Positions 33,098 to 45,500 of a DNA stretch of 64,000 nt are shown in pieces. A program made the translations under genes and the position numbers. Every line of letters starts with the position of its first letter. Position 1 is the first letter of the stretch. Under the pieces are notes generated by a model. The model was not told where the DNA came from and did no database searches. It worked only from the letters and a program-made list of their open reading frames with translations. The stretch lies in assembly GCA_015143295.1 (NCBI GenBank), contig CM026551.1, positions 14,123,827-14,187,826 on the forward strand. The letters are read 5' to 3'. Source of the DNA: Tetracentron sinense. Lineage: Eukaryota > Streptophyta > Magnoliopsida > Trochodendrales > Trochodendraceae.

Positions 33098-33443
33098 TTT
33101 TTTTTGGTAAACTCAATCATACCACAAGGCAATGACTGAAGGCGAGCTCATCGGCAGAGATGTTCTTAAATCTGGGGACACAAGAGAATGAGATATTTCC
33201 TTGGAGTCCCAAGTCATGAACTTCCCAAATGAAATGATAGTAGCACCAAGGACCATTAGCCCATCGAATAGCCACTATCAAGTCTCCTTCCACACAAAGC
33301 AGGTAAAGACCAAGTCTCTTGCTAGTACTAGATAGTGTATGTAATCCTGCAATGAATGACCAAGTGACTGGCAGAATAACCATCATGTAAACACAATACA
33401 CTGACATGCGGTGATAGAGCCACTTCTTTCTCCTTTGGACCAT
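33098..33443 (-). pseudogene. 5'-truncated LINE with RNase H domain and poly-A tail
   Basis: Minus-strand translation gives an RNase H-like segment (LLCVEGDLIVAIRW, GPWCYYHFIWEV, then FKNISADELA). It is followed by ATTGAGTTTACC and eight A, a typical plant L1 3' end, at about 33098. It lies upstream of an RT fragment on the same strand, the wrong order for a single element, so it is a separate insertion. Confidence 0.6.
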
Positions 33444-34943
33444 ATAACATGTATTTATGTATTGTGGGTTAAGGGCCTGACTAATGGAGGATTGTTGGAC
33501 CCTTATACACCCCTGCGAAGTCTAGTACTGTGGGACTAAAGTGGGACAGTTACACGCAGCCGCTAAGCAGATTTTCTCACGAGAGAATTGGATCACATTG
33601 AAATCACCTTTGACATACCATGGGATTCTCCAAAGGAAAAAGAGGCTAGATAGTTCCACCCAAAGTCTTCTCTTCGTATGTTCTTCTCCGTTAAACATGA
33701 GAAGATCTAGTCAGGTTTGGTTCTACTAAGTATAACTATGTACAGCATTTTAGTCCTATTTTCCTCGAAGTAATCGAGATTAAATATCTTCCAAGGCCCT
33801 TAGATAATGAGTTGGCCATATTCTCTTTTGGACTTTAGACATATTTTTCTGGATTTTCCATTTTAATTTGATGTGCTAGGCATAGCAGCCTGATTATTAC
33901 AATAAATTAAGATTACTGATACTAGTTTGCTTCATATCAATAACTCTGGCAATACATATCTAAGCCAATTTCCTTTCCTGCGGATGAAAGGGATGTTTTT
34001 CAACTTATAAGGGCTCTTATTGCTTAGATTTCTAGGAAATTGTTTCACCTCATTGTTTTTCAACTTATTTTATTTGCTAAATTTTCCTGCTACGTAGGAT
34101 ATATCCAGTCTTGTGCAGTGTATGGGGTACTTTGGATTACTGATAACTTGGAAGTGATCAAGGTGAGTCACTCTTCAACCTTCGTTCTTCATCAGCTTGA
34201 TGATAGAATTACAGTTAAAGAGGTAGATGGAGACCATAGCTCTGATCATATCCCGCAGTGTTTTCATGTATTGTTGGTTGATTCTCTTCTTCCTCTCTCC
34301 CTTTTATTTATTTTTATTTTAGTATGCCTATTCTCTGGATATTAGCAGTGGTTTCTTCAAAATTTGATCCCTTCGCCAATAATGTGGTGAAAGTTTTACT
34401 ATTTTGCCAGAATTTCTTGTAGCTTGCAACCACTCAAATAAATTCTTTTGCTTCTGAGCTAAAATGTGTGGAAGTGGTTTTGTGCTGAGAAGAACTATGA
34501 GCTTTCTTCTTGATGTAAATTTTAATTGATTGTAAAATTTTGTGGCATCAGGGAAACATGTGGTTATCCATTGATAGATAAATGGTCCTCTTAACACATT
34601 CAAGGGGTGAGGATAAATCATTTAATGTTACACTGAAAAAAAGAAGTAATAATAACTTTCTTATTGGTATTATATTTTGATGTATTAGTGTTTTCTCTTG
34701 CCTTTTATATTCCTTTATCTTCTAAACTTTTAGTATCCTTGATTTTATTTTATTTTTCTAGTACCTTTACGTCTCCTAAATCCCTTCACTTTGATCTGTG
34801 CTGCTTTTAAGGCAACTGGAAATTCTGTTGAAACATATATTATTAGTTTTTATGTTGCTGTCTACGTTACGGTGGCAAAGCATATTGGTGGTATTTGACA
34901 TGCCTAGGTAGCTTTCCTACTATTATTTTTGAAATAATTGTAG
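33444..34943. other. Intergenic, nothing firm recognised
   Basis: AT-rich sequence. I find no exon with family resemblance, no terminal inverted repeats and no RNA gene. Confidence 0.4.
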
Positions 34944-35177
34944 ATGGATAGCGGCACCATCATTCAAATTGTAGCAGTTGCTGCTGGCGTCGCAGTAATA
35001 ATAGCTGTTAAAGAGGTAATGGAGGAGGAACGGAGGGAAAAACTGCTTGCTTCATCTGACTGTTGTATCATATTTATACCAAGCTATAGACGAATTAGAA
35101 AGAGGAAACTTCTGATGAGTGATGGTGCTCTATCTTCAAAGATGGACGTTATCGTCCAACAAATTAGAGAAGTGTAA
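34944..35177 (+). CDS. Small hypothetical protein, 77 residues
   Basis: The ATG lies directly after a good splice-acceptor-like TTGTAG. The product starts MDSGTIIQIV and has one hydrophobic segment (IVAVAAGVAVIIAV, about residues 9-23), followed by a charged part (EEERREKLL, RRIRKRK). I do not recognise a family. It could be a single-pass membrane peptide, a 5' exon fragment of a transposase-type gene, or chance. It has no conserved neighbour, and a LINE 3' end follows it closely. Confidence 0.25.
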   Translation: MDSGTIIQIVAVAAGVAVIIAVKEVMEEERREKLLASSDCCIIFIPSYRRIRKRKLLMSDGALSSKMDVIVQQIREV

Positions 35178-35223
35178 TTCTCACAAGTGTGTACTCTATG
35201 AAGAAGTAAAGAAAAGCTAAGGT

Positions 35224-35687
35224 TTGAGTGTAAGTTCTCATCTTTGCATTCCTTGGAGCTTCCCTTTCTTATCTCTGCTTCCCTTGGATCTTCCCTCGTC
35301 CCTCCGGAGTTTCTTATCTTGTTGGCTTTTTCAGTGTTGTTCCCATCTCCAATATGTATGGTGTGGCTTTTTCCTAGGGCTAATAGTCTGGGCCCTATGG
35401 AAGGCGAGGAATTTTTAAGTTTTTGAAGACTCTTCCTTGCCTGTTCACATGATCCAGTCTGGGTTCAGTTTCTGATTGGTGCTTGATGGGGTGTGGGGGG
35501 GAGTGGGGTGGTGGGAGGGCAGACCCTTGGGCTAATATTTTTCGTGTATTTCGTTTTGTTTGCTCTTTGGTTTGGTATTTCTATTTGTCTACTCAAGTTA
35601 TTATTGGTTTACTGTTGGTGAACCTGGTTTTGCTTCCTTGTCCTGATTCCCTTTTATAATCTATCTCTGTTTACATGTTTACCGATA

Positions 35688-35719
<32 letters not shown>
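35224..35719 (+). pseudogene. 5'-truncated LINE 3' end with poly-A tail
   Basis: A short coding remnant (GFFLGLIVWALWKARNF, the usual L1 zf-RVT tail) is followed by a G/T-rich 3' UTR and a run of about 30 A at 35690-35719. The long pure A tract suggests a relatively young insertion. No clear target duplication was found. Confidence 0.7.
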
Positions 35720-35723
<4 letters not shown>

Positions 35724-36079
35724 CGAAGGTAAAACAACGGTGTGAGGAGTCGTTTCTTGACTCAGCTTTCCATTATTTGATGGAGCATCAAATGGTTGCA
35801 AAGGCCTTACTGATAAATAATGAAAACATTGGAAGTTCTAGCTGCTTGAATTTCTTTCTCAATTTCTTTCTCAAATGTTATTGTTAGATAATATTGATTG
35901 AAAATTTATTTGGCATTATATATACTGCATAGAATTGTTAGTTTTAATGGTTTATTTTTTAGGTTGTGCGTCAGGTATATATTAGTTCATAGGTTTGACA
36001 TGTTTAAATATGCAAGAGCCAGATTGTTAAATACACAATTAAGCTCCATATACTTTGTTTTTTGCAACTTAGGGTGTCC

Positions 36080-36240
36080 CCAATCCATTTAGAACAGGAC
36101 TAGTCCACAAGGATGTGCACAAGAACCCACAGACCATGCTCATCAGGCAAGTCCGAGGGACAAGCTCGAACTCAGAATCAATGGATGCCCCTACAACCTT
36201 AGAACCACCACGCCACACCTATATTTCTGTGCAAGCAAAA
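36080..36240 (-). mobile_element. Possible tRNA-derived SINE fragment
   Basis: On the minus strand, TGGCGTGGTGGTTCTAAGG resembles a tRNA A-box region and GAGTTCGAGCTTG resembles a B box about 30 bp on. No poly-A tail or target duplication is evident. The call is weak. Confidence 0.3.
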
Positions 36241-36568
36241 TTCAGTTTCTAGATATTGGATATTGAGAATTATCTCGAACATGATATATAAACCTTGAAT
36301 TCAAGATGGTCAGGATCTCCTTCAATCCAAGTGTATGGTTGATAAGGGTGAATATGTATCAAGTATAATGCATGTTACTTGAATTAGATCAAATGAAAAA
36401 GCACACCGACAGAGGTTTAACATTTAAATCATGACCGGATAGCAATCCGATATTCTTTGTTTAACATCTAAATCATGACCAAAATCACAAGGCTTAATGT
36501 CGCATCATTTAAAATACGGAAAGGGTAATTGTAGCAAGGTGAATAAATATCGGTAACACAAGGGCGAG

Positions 36569-39500
36569 CTACTCCACTTCAGCCAGATAATCATCAATTT
36601 CAGCTGGGGTCAGTACTCTGCAACAAAACAAGCACACCAAAACTTTAGTTTTAAATTCGGGTACAGTACCTGAAACTCATCTCCAGGGGTAAATTTCCAG
36701 CCGAAGAAGTTGGAACCACCGTTTCATGGGCAACTAGGGGTATCTTTTGTGTGTGTGTGGTTGGGACCCGGGGGGTAAACGGCACCTAGGTGGAATCTCA
36801 TATGTCAAAACTTTGCCAGATCAAGTAATCATGGGCAACATAACAATTGCCTTCTGGATGGTGAAAGAAAATAAGAATGCCGTAAAAGGTTGACAAATAA
36901 GGAAGATGATTGTGTGGACTTCTGAAAAATGAAAAATCTCTTATTTGGAACCAATCCTCTGGTGGGTCCAGATGGCCAAAACATAGGCAACATATCATGA
37001 AAATGTGCTTAAATACCGACACCAACTCCTATCACACAGATCAGACATGACATTCAAAATCAATATAGCATGTTATAACAAGCATAAAAAAATTAAATAG
37101 TTTAGTTACAACTTTAAGAAATACGGGGATTGATCCAGGATTTTAACAATGTTCAAGGTCCAATTGTATATCATAGGAAAATGATCAGGTAACAACTATA
37201 TAGATAAGGGAAGAGAAAACTTGCCTGAATTTTTTGTCCGTACTGATTATCCCAATCTCAATGTTTTTAGCTGAGATTTGTCCTTCAAATCTATAACAAA
37301 TATGCAGAGGTAACTCATCAGATAACTAAAGAAACCAAATTAAATATCCAATAACTAGGAATGCTCAGGCCAGTAGGACGGGAAGAAGCCATTCTCCCTG
37401 CCTAGGCGAAAGTGTGGCATACATGCATGTGGTGCAGAAACACTGCATGGAAGCCCCAATAAAAAGACAAAATTAATCCTTAATAATTATTTTGGTCCCT
37501 TCGCTATATTCCTCTGACCGTCCAAAAGAATGCAATGTATTCCAGTTGGATCACATTTTGGGCTAGGAGATCTATCAGGTGCGACTCAATTGAATGATAG
37601 ACCTCCAATCCCTGTACATGTGTCATGTATGCCACACAGTACAGCAGAAATGAAGCATCTTCGCATCCCCCCTTTGTACTGAGTGTTTTTCATCCACTAA
37701 CATCCAAAGCAAACATTTTAGGAATTATATACCCCTCCTTCAATGTCAAAATCGCCGTGTGGACAGCATCATCAAGCTCCATGTCGTCGGTGTATCTAAT
37801 GGAAAGAAAAGCACAATCAACTTACTCTTTAAGTCATGAAGTGTAGAAAAGGACAAGTCCAAGAATTAAAGAAAGTGATGTCATCCAACAGAAGTTACTA
37901 ACGAAATTTCAAAATAGAAAGAAAAAGAAAAATGAAATACAAAGAAATGCACATATAGTTAAGTTGCAGCTCTTGAGAGTACAAACTAAATATAACCTAC
38001 CAAGTACCAACCTAGGTTGTTTCTAAAGCTGAGAAACGAGATAATCAGAAACCTTGAGGTGACCAATTGGCTTAATTCGCTCCAACAATATATAAAGTTT
38101 TCACCACAAATTCGCAAACCAAATAATATATCATCATCATGATCAAAAGCGTAGTTGTTAAAGGCGACGCCTCAGGTGGTCGCCTAGGTGACCAGGCGCA
38201 CTACTGGGCTCTGGCGACCAGCAGGTTGTCATTATTAAAAATATGATATATGTAATATTATTATTGTTTAAAGGTTTAAATTTTATTTTATTTGAATATG
38301 AGTTTAGTCAACAAAAAAGCATGCTATTGTATATATTCCTCATGTCTTCTATCATATAATATATTAGAGTTTTTATATCTAACAAAAAGAGGGTTTGCAG
38401 ATCAAAGAAAAAAAGTTAGAGATGAACAATGTCAAGTATGTTTCCCTCGTGTTAACTTGTCATCTCTTTTGCTCAATGGGTGGACTCTCCCTCCCTCTCT
38501 CTCTCTCTCTCTCTCTTTGTGGGTGGTCATATGGTCCTCTTTGTTTTTTGCATGGTTGTTAAAGGCGTTGCCTAGGCAACCAAGGCATAGCTAGACTCAG
38601 ATAGCCCAATGCTCTCATAAACTCATCTTTAAAGGGGTTTTTAATAATTTAAATAAGTTGAGTCCCAAAATTATATATATTTTACTTATTATATAATTTT
38701 TATTATCTTTATTTGGTATAATCGAGAAGAAGAAGAAGAAACAAAGAGAAAAGAAGAGTAAGAAATACGACCTCTCCCTTTTTCTCCTCTTATCTCTATA
38801 TCTCTTCCCTTGTTCAATAGTCACATTGATGTCGGGCTATTATTTATTTTATATTAATCTTGCTCTCTCTCTCACTCTCTCGTGTTAAGTTGTCGATAAT
38901 TCACTATACCTTTTTTCTATTTTCTATCCCTCACAATCCCTCCTCCCCCTTTCGATAGTCATTGTAGATTGTTTTTTTGTTATATTTTTTTTTCCCAACG
39001 CTTGAAATCCTTCTTTCTTATTCATAAAAATGTCTTCAAAAATGGTTCTATTAAACTTCATCTTGACAATGGAGATTTTGCAATTTATATGAATTACAGA
39101 ACCCCTTATTCAAAGAAATACAGCATACATGGATCTCATATTGGGGGTAGGACTTTTGTTGCAAAGAGTTCGTAAGGCGACGCCTCGGGTACCTTAGGCT
39201 ACCGCCTCAGGCATCAGTGGGGTGTGTCACCTCAAGTCGCCTTGACAACTATGATCAAAAGGTTTTCCTTAGATCTTTGCACAAAATAGTTCACATTCTC
39301 TTACTAGAACAATCCAAGAGTGGTTTTCCCCCCTTCAACCTAGAAATATGGGAAATCAACACATCCAAATTTCTTTTCAGTTCCAGATTGTTCTCCGAGC
39401 CTTAACCTGAAATAACAATTTTCCTTTGATGTCACATAAATAACCGGTTCCATAGGAGTACTCATCAAAAGGCAAGACTAGAAAATTCTCTAATACTGGT

Positions 39501-42500
39501 TTTCTTTACTTCAAAAGGGCTTTCAGATGTCATCAAAATTGGTTTCCAAAGCAGTACTCATCAAAATGCAAGACCAGAAACTTCTATCACTTGTTTTCTT
39601 TTCTTCAAATGGCTTTCAGATGGATTAGGTTCATGTCAAAACCAAAAATAATAATTTTCAAATGAATATGAAATATGTTTTTTTTAATCGATAATCATGA
39701 TGAGCATAAATAATCAAAATAGAGCTACAAAAGGAAGATTGAATAAATAAAAGTGTTTACAAGAGCGTAAACTCGAGAATAGAAAAAACAAACAAAGTAA
39801 AAAAGTAAACAGAAGCATAATTAGATTCCCTTGTGCTAAGAGAAGTCATAAAAGGTCAAACCAACAAAGCTCTAAGATCCGCCCCATCATGCTGAATGGA
39901 TGCCCATTCTAAAACCATTAAACGAGTACGAGAGCGAGAGCGAATGCGAGAAGAGACGGGAGAATCCTTGAAAATTCTCTTGTTTCTCTCTTTTCATATC
40001 ACTCATGATAGAGTCTCCAAGAAGAATCGACCAAATAGTCTTCCACGCATTATCCTCACTTAACAGAGACCAACAAGATAAAAAAATTGTGAAAGGAAGA
40101 AGAGAAAACCTATTCCACACCTAATCGGGATAGAAAATACCCGCAAGAAGGCAATGCAAAAGTAAGCGATCTACCGTCTCTTCCGCTTGAAGGCACAAGA
40201 AACAATAGTTAACTAACTCTATTTTTTAAGTGATTACAAGTAAGAATCTTATTCAATGACGCATTCCATACGAAGAAAGATACCGTTGAAGGAAATATTT
40301 CAATTAGTCCATATTTTGTACAGATGGGATCCATATTTTGTTAGTCCTCACTTTGCACTAGAACATTAAAGAGTATCAATTTGTCCAAAAAATTTCAGGT
40401 CGAACTGTTTAGAATGGAAACCCAACAACATCATGCATGGGCATGACAATTAGTTCCATCGTTTTTTTCCAAAAAGAAGATCATTTAATTACATTTTATA
40501 TTATCTGGTAACTTTTAGTTTTATAAGTGGAACCGACAATATTAAACTGTAAGGATGTAATAATGGGAATCTACAGACGAGTTCACTGATATGTTAAAAT
40601 ATGATTGCGTCACAACAGATTTGAGTGATCCAACTAACAATGTCTGACTATTGGGGAAGACACCACCATAGTTGTCAAGGCAACCAAACGACTTGAGGCA
40701 ATAGACCCCATGGACGCTTGAGTCGGTAGCCTGAGGCGCTCGAGGCGTCGCCTGATGAACTTCTTGTTGTAGAAATTCCCCCTAATATGAGATCTATGTA
40801 TGATGCATTTTCTTTTATAAGAGGCCCTATATTCATATAAATTACACCATTGTCAGGATGCACTTTAATAGAACCTTCATTAAAGACAGTTCTAAGAATA
40901 ATAAATTGGGATTTCAAGTGTTGGAAAAAAATGGAATAAAAATTAAGTCTAGAATAACTACTGAAAGAGAAGAGAGAGGGATTGTGAGGGATAAAGCATA
41001 GACAGCCAAACAGGAAAGACAGAGAGAGGAAGGCGAGGAGAGGAGAGGAAAGAGAATATAAGACTGAATGAAAAGTAGAAAATAACCTCTTAGTCAAATG
41101 TGACGTTAAACAGGCGAGAAAGAAGAGGGGTGGAGAGGAAGATGTCATACCTATTACTTTTATTTCTTTCTTTTCCTCGATTTACTCAAGATAAGTAATA
41201 AAAATAATATTGATAAGTAAAATATATAACTATAGGATCTGCACTTACTTAAATTATAAAAGACCCCTTTAAATAAGTTTATGAGAGTTTGGAGAGGCCT
41301 ATAAAAGACCCCTTTAAATAAGTTTATGAGAGTTTGGAGGGGCATAGAAGGAATTTTGGGCATTTAAAGGCTCTTAATTTGTTATTGGGTCATCTAAGCT
41401 AGCTGTAATTTAACAATCATTGTAAAAAAACAAATGGGGACTATATGGTCCACTCAGAGGGAGAGACCAATTTGGTTCACTCATTGAGAGCGAGAACAAG
41501 TTAACGTGAGAGAAACATAATTAACACTGTTCGTCTCTTCTTTCTTCTTCTATCTACAAACTTTTTTTTGTTGGATATACAAATCTTAATATATTATATT
41601 ATAAAAGACATGAGAAGTATATAAAATAGTATATGTTTTTCTTTACCGAACTATAATATTCAAATTAAATAAATTTGTATATCCTTAAACAATAATAATA
41701 TTATATATGTCAGATTTTTAATAATAACCGCCTGAGGCGGCCAGTCGCCTGAGCCCAGCAAAGCGCCTGATCGCCTAGGTGACCGCCTGAGGCGACGCCT
41801 TTAACAACTATGGACACCACAAGGGTAGAGAGAACTTCCCCTTGGTCAACTCTAGCAGGGGACAATTGCACACTATTTGTTAAAAGTAGCCTCATTTACT
41901 ACCTATTTGTAGCGCTTAATCGCCAAGACGGGAAACAAAATTTAAAGCATAATTATCTCTTAATGTCAACCACAAATAGTTGGGACAAGGAACTGATGAA
42001 GAACAAAAAGAGACAATCCATGGATTGCACTACAGATTATTTCAACTGTCAAACGAAGTGTTATTGGATGGACTCATAAAAAAGATATCTCGCAGTAAGG
42101 ATAGAATTAATAAAATTAACCCCGCTAAAGCACTGCAAATTATATCACAAGTCAAAAGAATTTCCCAATGTGAATTTGACAACCCTACAATCTAGTAAAA
42201 AAAAAACTTAACAAGGTTTCCTTTGTCAATGATAATACAAAGTCAAATTATGGAAAGGGTTGCTAAATAAAGTCACTTTAGAATGTTGTTAGCAGATGAA
42301 TTGGGTTTAAGTACCTCTTTTCAAGAAATGTCTTCGCATTGGAGACGTTTTTCCCCATTGCTGAAGCTTTCCATGAGAAGTATGAACCTGATGGGTCCAC
42401 CTAAAAGCAAAATGAAATCTGAAAGCATTAACTGAAGTTCAAAGGTTCATAATTTTGCCCGATGAAACGTGCATTATATAATTGAGTTACATATAACAGC

Positions 42501-45500
42501 TATCAAAGTTATGCAATGGCCATATCAAACCCCATTCAATGGGTACCAAAAGTAGAAGAAACTCTTTTACTTAGTACAGATACAAATACAACAAGATTAC
42601 AAGTAAATAAATACATCCACTCCAAAAGAGATAGCACGTGCTTACATCCATCGTTAAATTTGTAAAATGGCTAAAGACATAAATAAGTGATTTGTAGAAT
42701 ATGGAAAAATAAGAGAATCCAGTAATTTTTATTTAATTTTACTTTTCACATTAAATTTTCAACAACTCGCACCTTTTCTATGTGAATTATGGATTGAGCC
42801 ATAGTTTTAAACTTCTGTGTTGAATTGATTTATTTCTGTAGAGATAAGTATGTTCCCCAAGATGTACTTAACCAAATAAGTGTTGCAAAGAGGTACAGCC
42901 TGTTTCAGGCATGTCTGGGAACCATAGTTGAAAATGCAATAGCTAAAAAGGCATAGAACATGTTAACTTTAGCATGTGATTATTCGATGGTTCAGAAGCT
43001 AGGATGCAAACTCACAAATACCCAGATACTAACATACCCACCAAATAAAAATTCTAGCCCATGACAAAAAGAAGGTAATCTAGCCAAAACCAGTTAATAA
43101 TGTCAATATCAAGCTTCAAAACACAAACTTAAGTCAATAGTAAAGCAAGTTCAACAATTTACCATCCAAAAAAAACAAGTTCAACACCACATCAGGATTC
43201 GAAGTAAGTACCTGATACAATTGTGGACCATTGTCATCAAACCCCGCAACCAGCAGCGAAACTCCAAAGGGCCTTACACCCCTAGCAGAAGAAAGAAGAA
43301 ACTATAATTCAAAGAATAAAGCTCTGCCAACATATGTATATGGTCAAAATTCACACTTAATTCATGCTCATGGACCCAATTGAAGTTGATGCGAAACAAG
43401 AAAATTCACAACTCAATCCATGTTCATGCCCCAATTCAAGTTGATGCGAAACAAGGTCAAGCACTCAATTCAGGTTCTTCAAGTTTAGAAAACTAGCAGA
43501 CTGTAGTCTCCCGTTTCAACCTTCTCAAGCAGCCAACAGAGTACTTAACAATTCACATACAGGCTTTTGGATACTCAAATCTGGTTTTCTTGAGGTACTC
43601 GTCATGCTATCAGTTTTGGAAGAACACCAAGTTACCCCTTCTAACTCTTGCCAAGTGTTAACATGATTGCTTCAAGCATGCTAGCTTCTTCTTCTCCTGG
43701 CTGGGTAAACAGTAGGTTTGCAAATATACTTGTTCTAACAGGTAAGAGTTTCCTTTTGAAAATGACAGTGGATTAAATTTGATAGCAAATAAATTAAGGG
43801 CATCTCTGCTTGGTAGCAGACAAACCCTTGGATCATAATGAGCATCGTATGGTGCTATTTTGGTCCCAGGCATGATATTTGGACTTCTCTACCTTTCTAT
43901 TTACACCCAATAAAGTAAAGGTAGTTAAGAAAATATTGAAATTATAGGGTATTTTAGCCTTTTGTTTAAAAGAAAAGATGTATGTGGTATAAAACCCACT
44001 AGGGCTGCAGTATTTCGGGATTATGCCACTGTTTTATTTTTTATGAGATAAAAAAAATCTCTTCTTCTCTCTATAAGTTCTTGTGTCACATATCATTCAC
44101 TCTTTTCCTTCCCTTTGATAATTTTTCTTTTGTAGGGATTTTTGTTTGCATCATTTTGGTACCAGAGCAAGTTCCGACATCTGGCAACTAAATGCTTAAA
44201 ATATTAAAATTATAGAGTATTTTAGCCTTTTGTTAAGAAAGATGTAAGTGGTATAAAACCCACTAGGGCTGCAATATTTCAGGATTATGGCACTGGTTTA
44301 TTTTTTATGAGATAAAAAAAAAAAAGAGTCTATTCTTCTCTCTATAAGTTCATGTTGTCTGGTATCATTCCGACCCTTTTCCTTCCCTTGATAATTTTTC
44401 TTTTGTTGCGTTTTTTGTTTGCATCATTTTGGTACCAGAGCAAGTTCCGTAAACTAAAGGATTAAATTGTAAAGATCCACATAGAGGTGATTAGCTTCTG
44501 GAAGTGTTTGCCGGACATATGCAGGTATTTCAGAAGTCTGGCCGGATTCAGTACCCTAAACCCTAAAAACATCTAAATTTCTTGGCTAAGGATAGGGACT
44601 CCTACCTAAACCCTTTTGCAGTTGTGGGTTTAGCAACTACCATAAGTTCATATAGCTACCATCTCCACTGATGGGAACTTCGGGGTTTATGCTTCCAGAA
44701 GGCTTAACGGTCAAGCAAGGTTTCTTGTATGAAGAGCTTAGCTAAGAAAATCTGAGACCGGAAAATCTATGTGATTTCTGAAAGAAGCAGAAAATGGTAT
44801 TACAAACAACTGATAGTTTCTTACAAAGACAACTTCCCCTTTTATAGAAGGGTGAAAACTATAGACAGACTCAAGGAAATTTCGAGGACAATTATCAGAG
44901 GCAGGACAAGACAGAAAAAATTGAGCTGGTAACTGGTGAGGTACAATTATTATAACTTTATGAGTTAGCAATTGTACTATTGTTTAGCTAGTGGGGAGCA
45001 GAGGTCCAATCAGCTTTCAACTCATCACTTCTGCCACTACGAACACATTCCCACTGTCGGGTTGGTGTGTCACTAGACCTGTATTCAAGCTGTGCGTGAC
45101 CAAGCTTGATTCAAGCTCAAATATTCAGGCTTGAGCTTGGCTTCAACAAGCTTGCTCGATTTGTTCTTCTTCTTCTGTTGTTAGGTTGTTTGATTTGCAT
45201 CAAGCATCTACCAGCAAAGAATAATGCTACTGGACTTGGAGTTGAAAAGTGTGCACACTGATGTGGTGGAAATTTATGAATTGACAGCTACTTGTCACGG
45301 AAGTTCTTTCCCATGACTTAGACCGTGTGGCACTAGTCCTACGACCCCTCGTGGATGAGTACCTAATTCTCGTCTCTAAGAAATTTGAACATAAAAGAGT
45401 GAAAAGCGCACAAGAGAACACTAAGGAGCTTTCGAAGAATACTTTGTATTGAACCAAAGAATGCTTACAAGTTTTGTTCCCCCGGGTGAAAGAATGCTTA

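Noticed and set aside
40675-41148. A 157-residue minus-strand open frame
   Set aside because: It lies wholly inside hAT MITE B and begins in its terminal repeat. MITE A has the same stretch broken. It shows no transposase motif.
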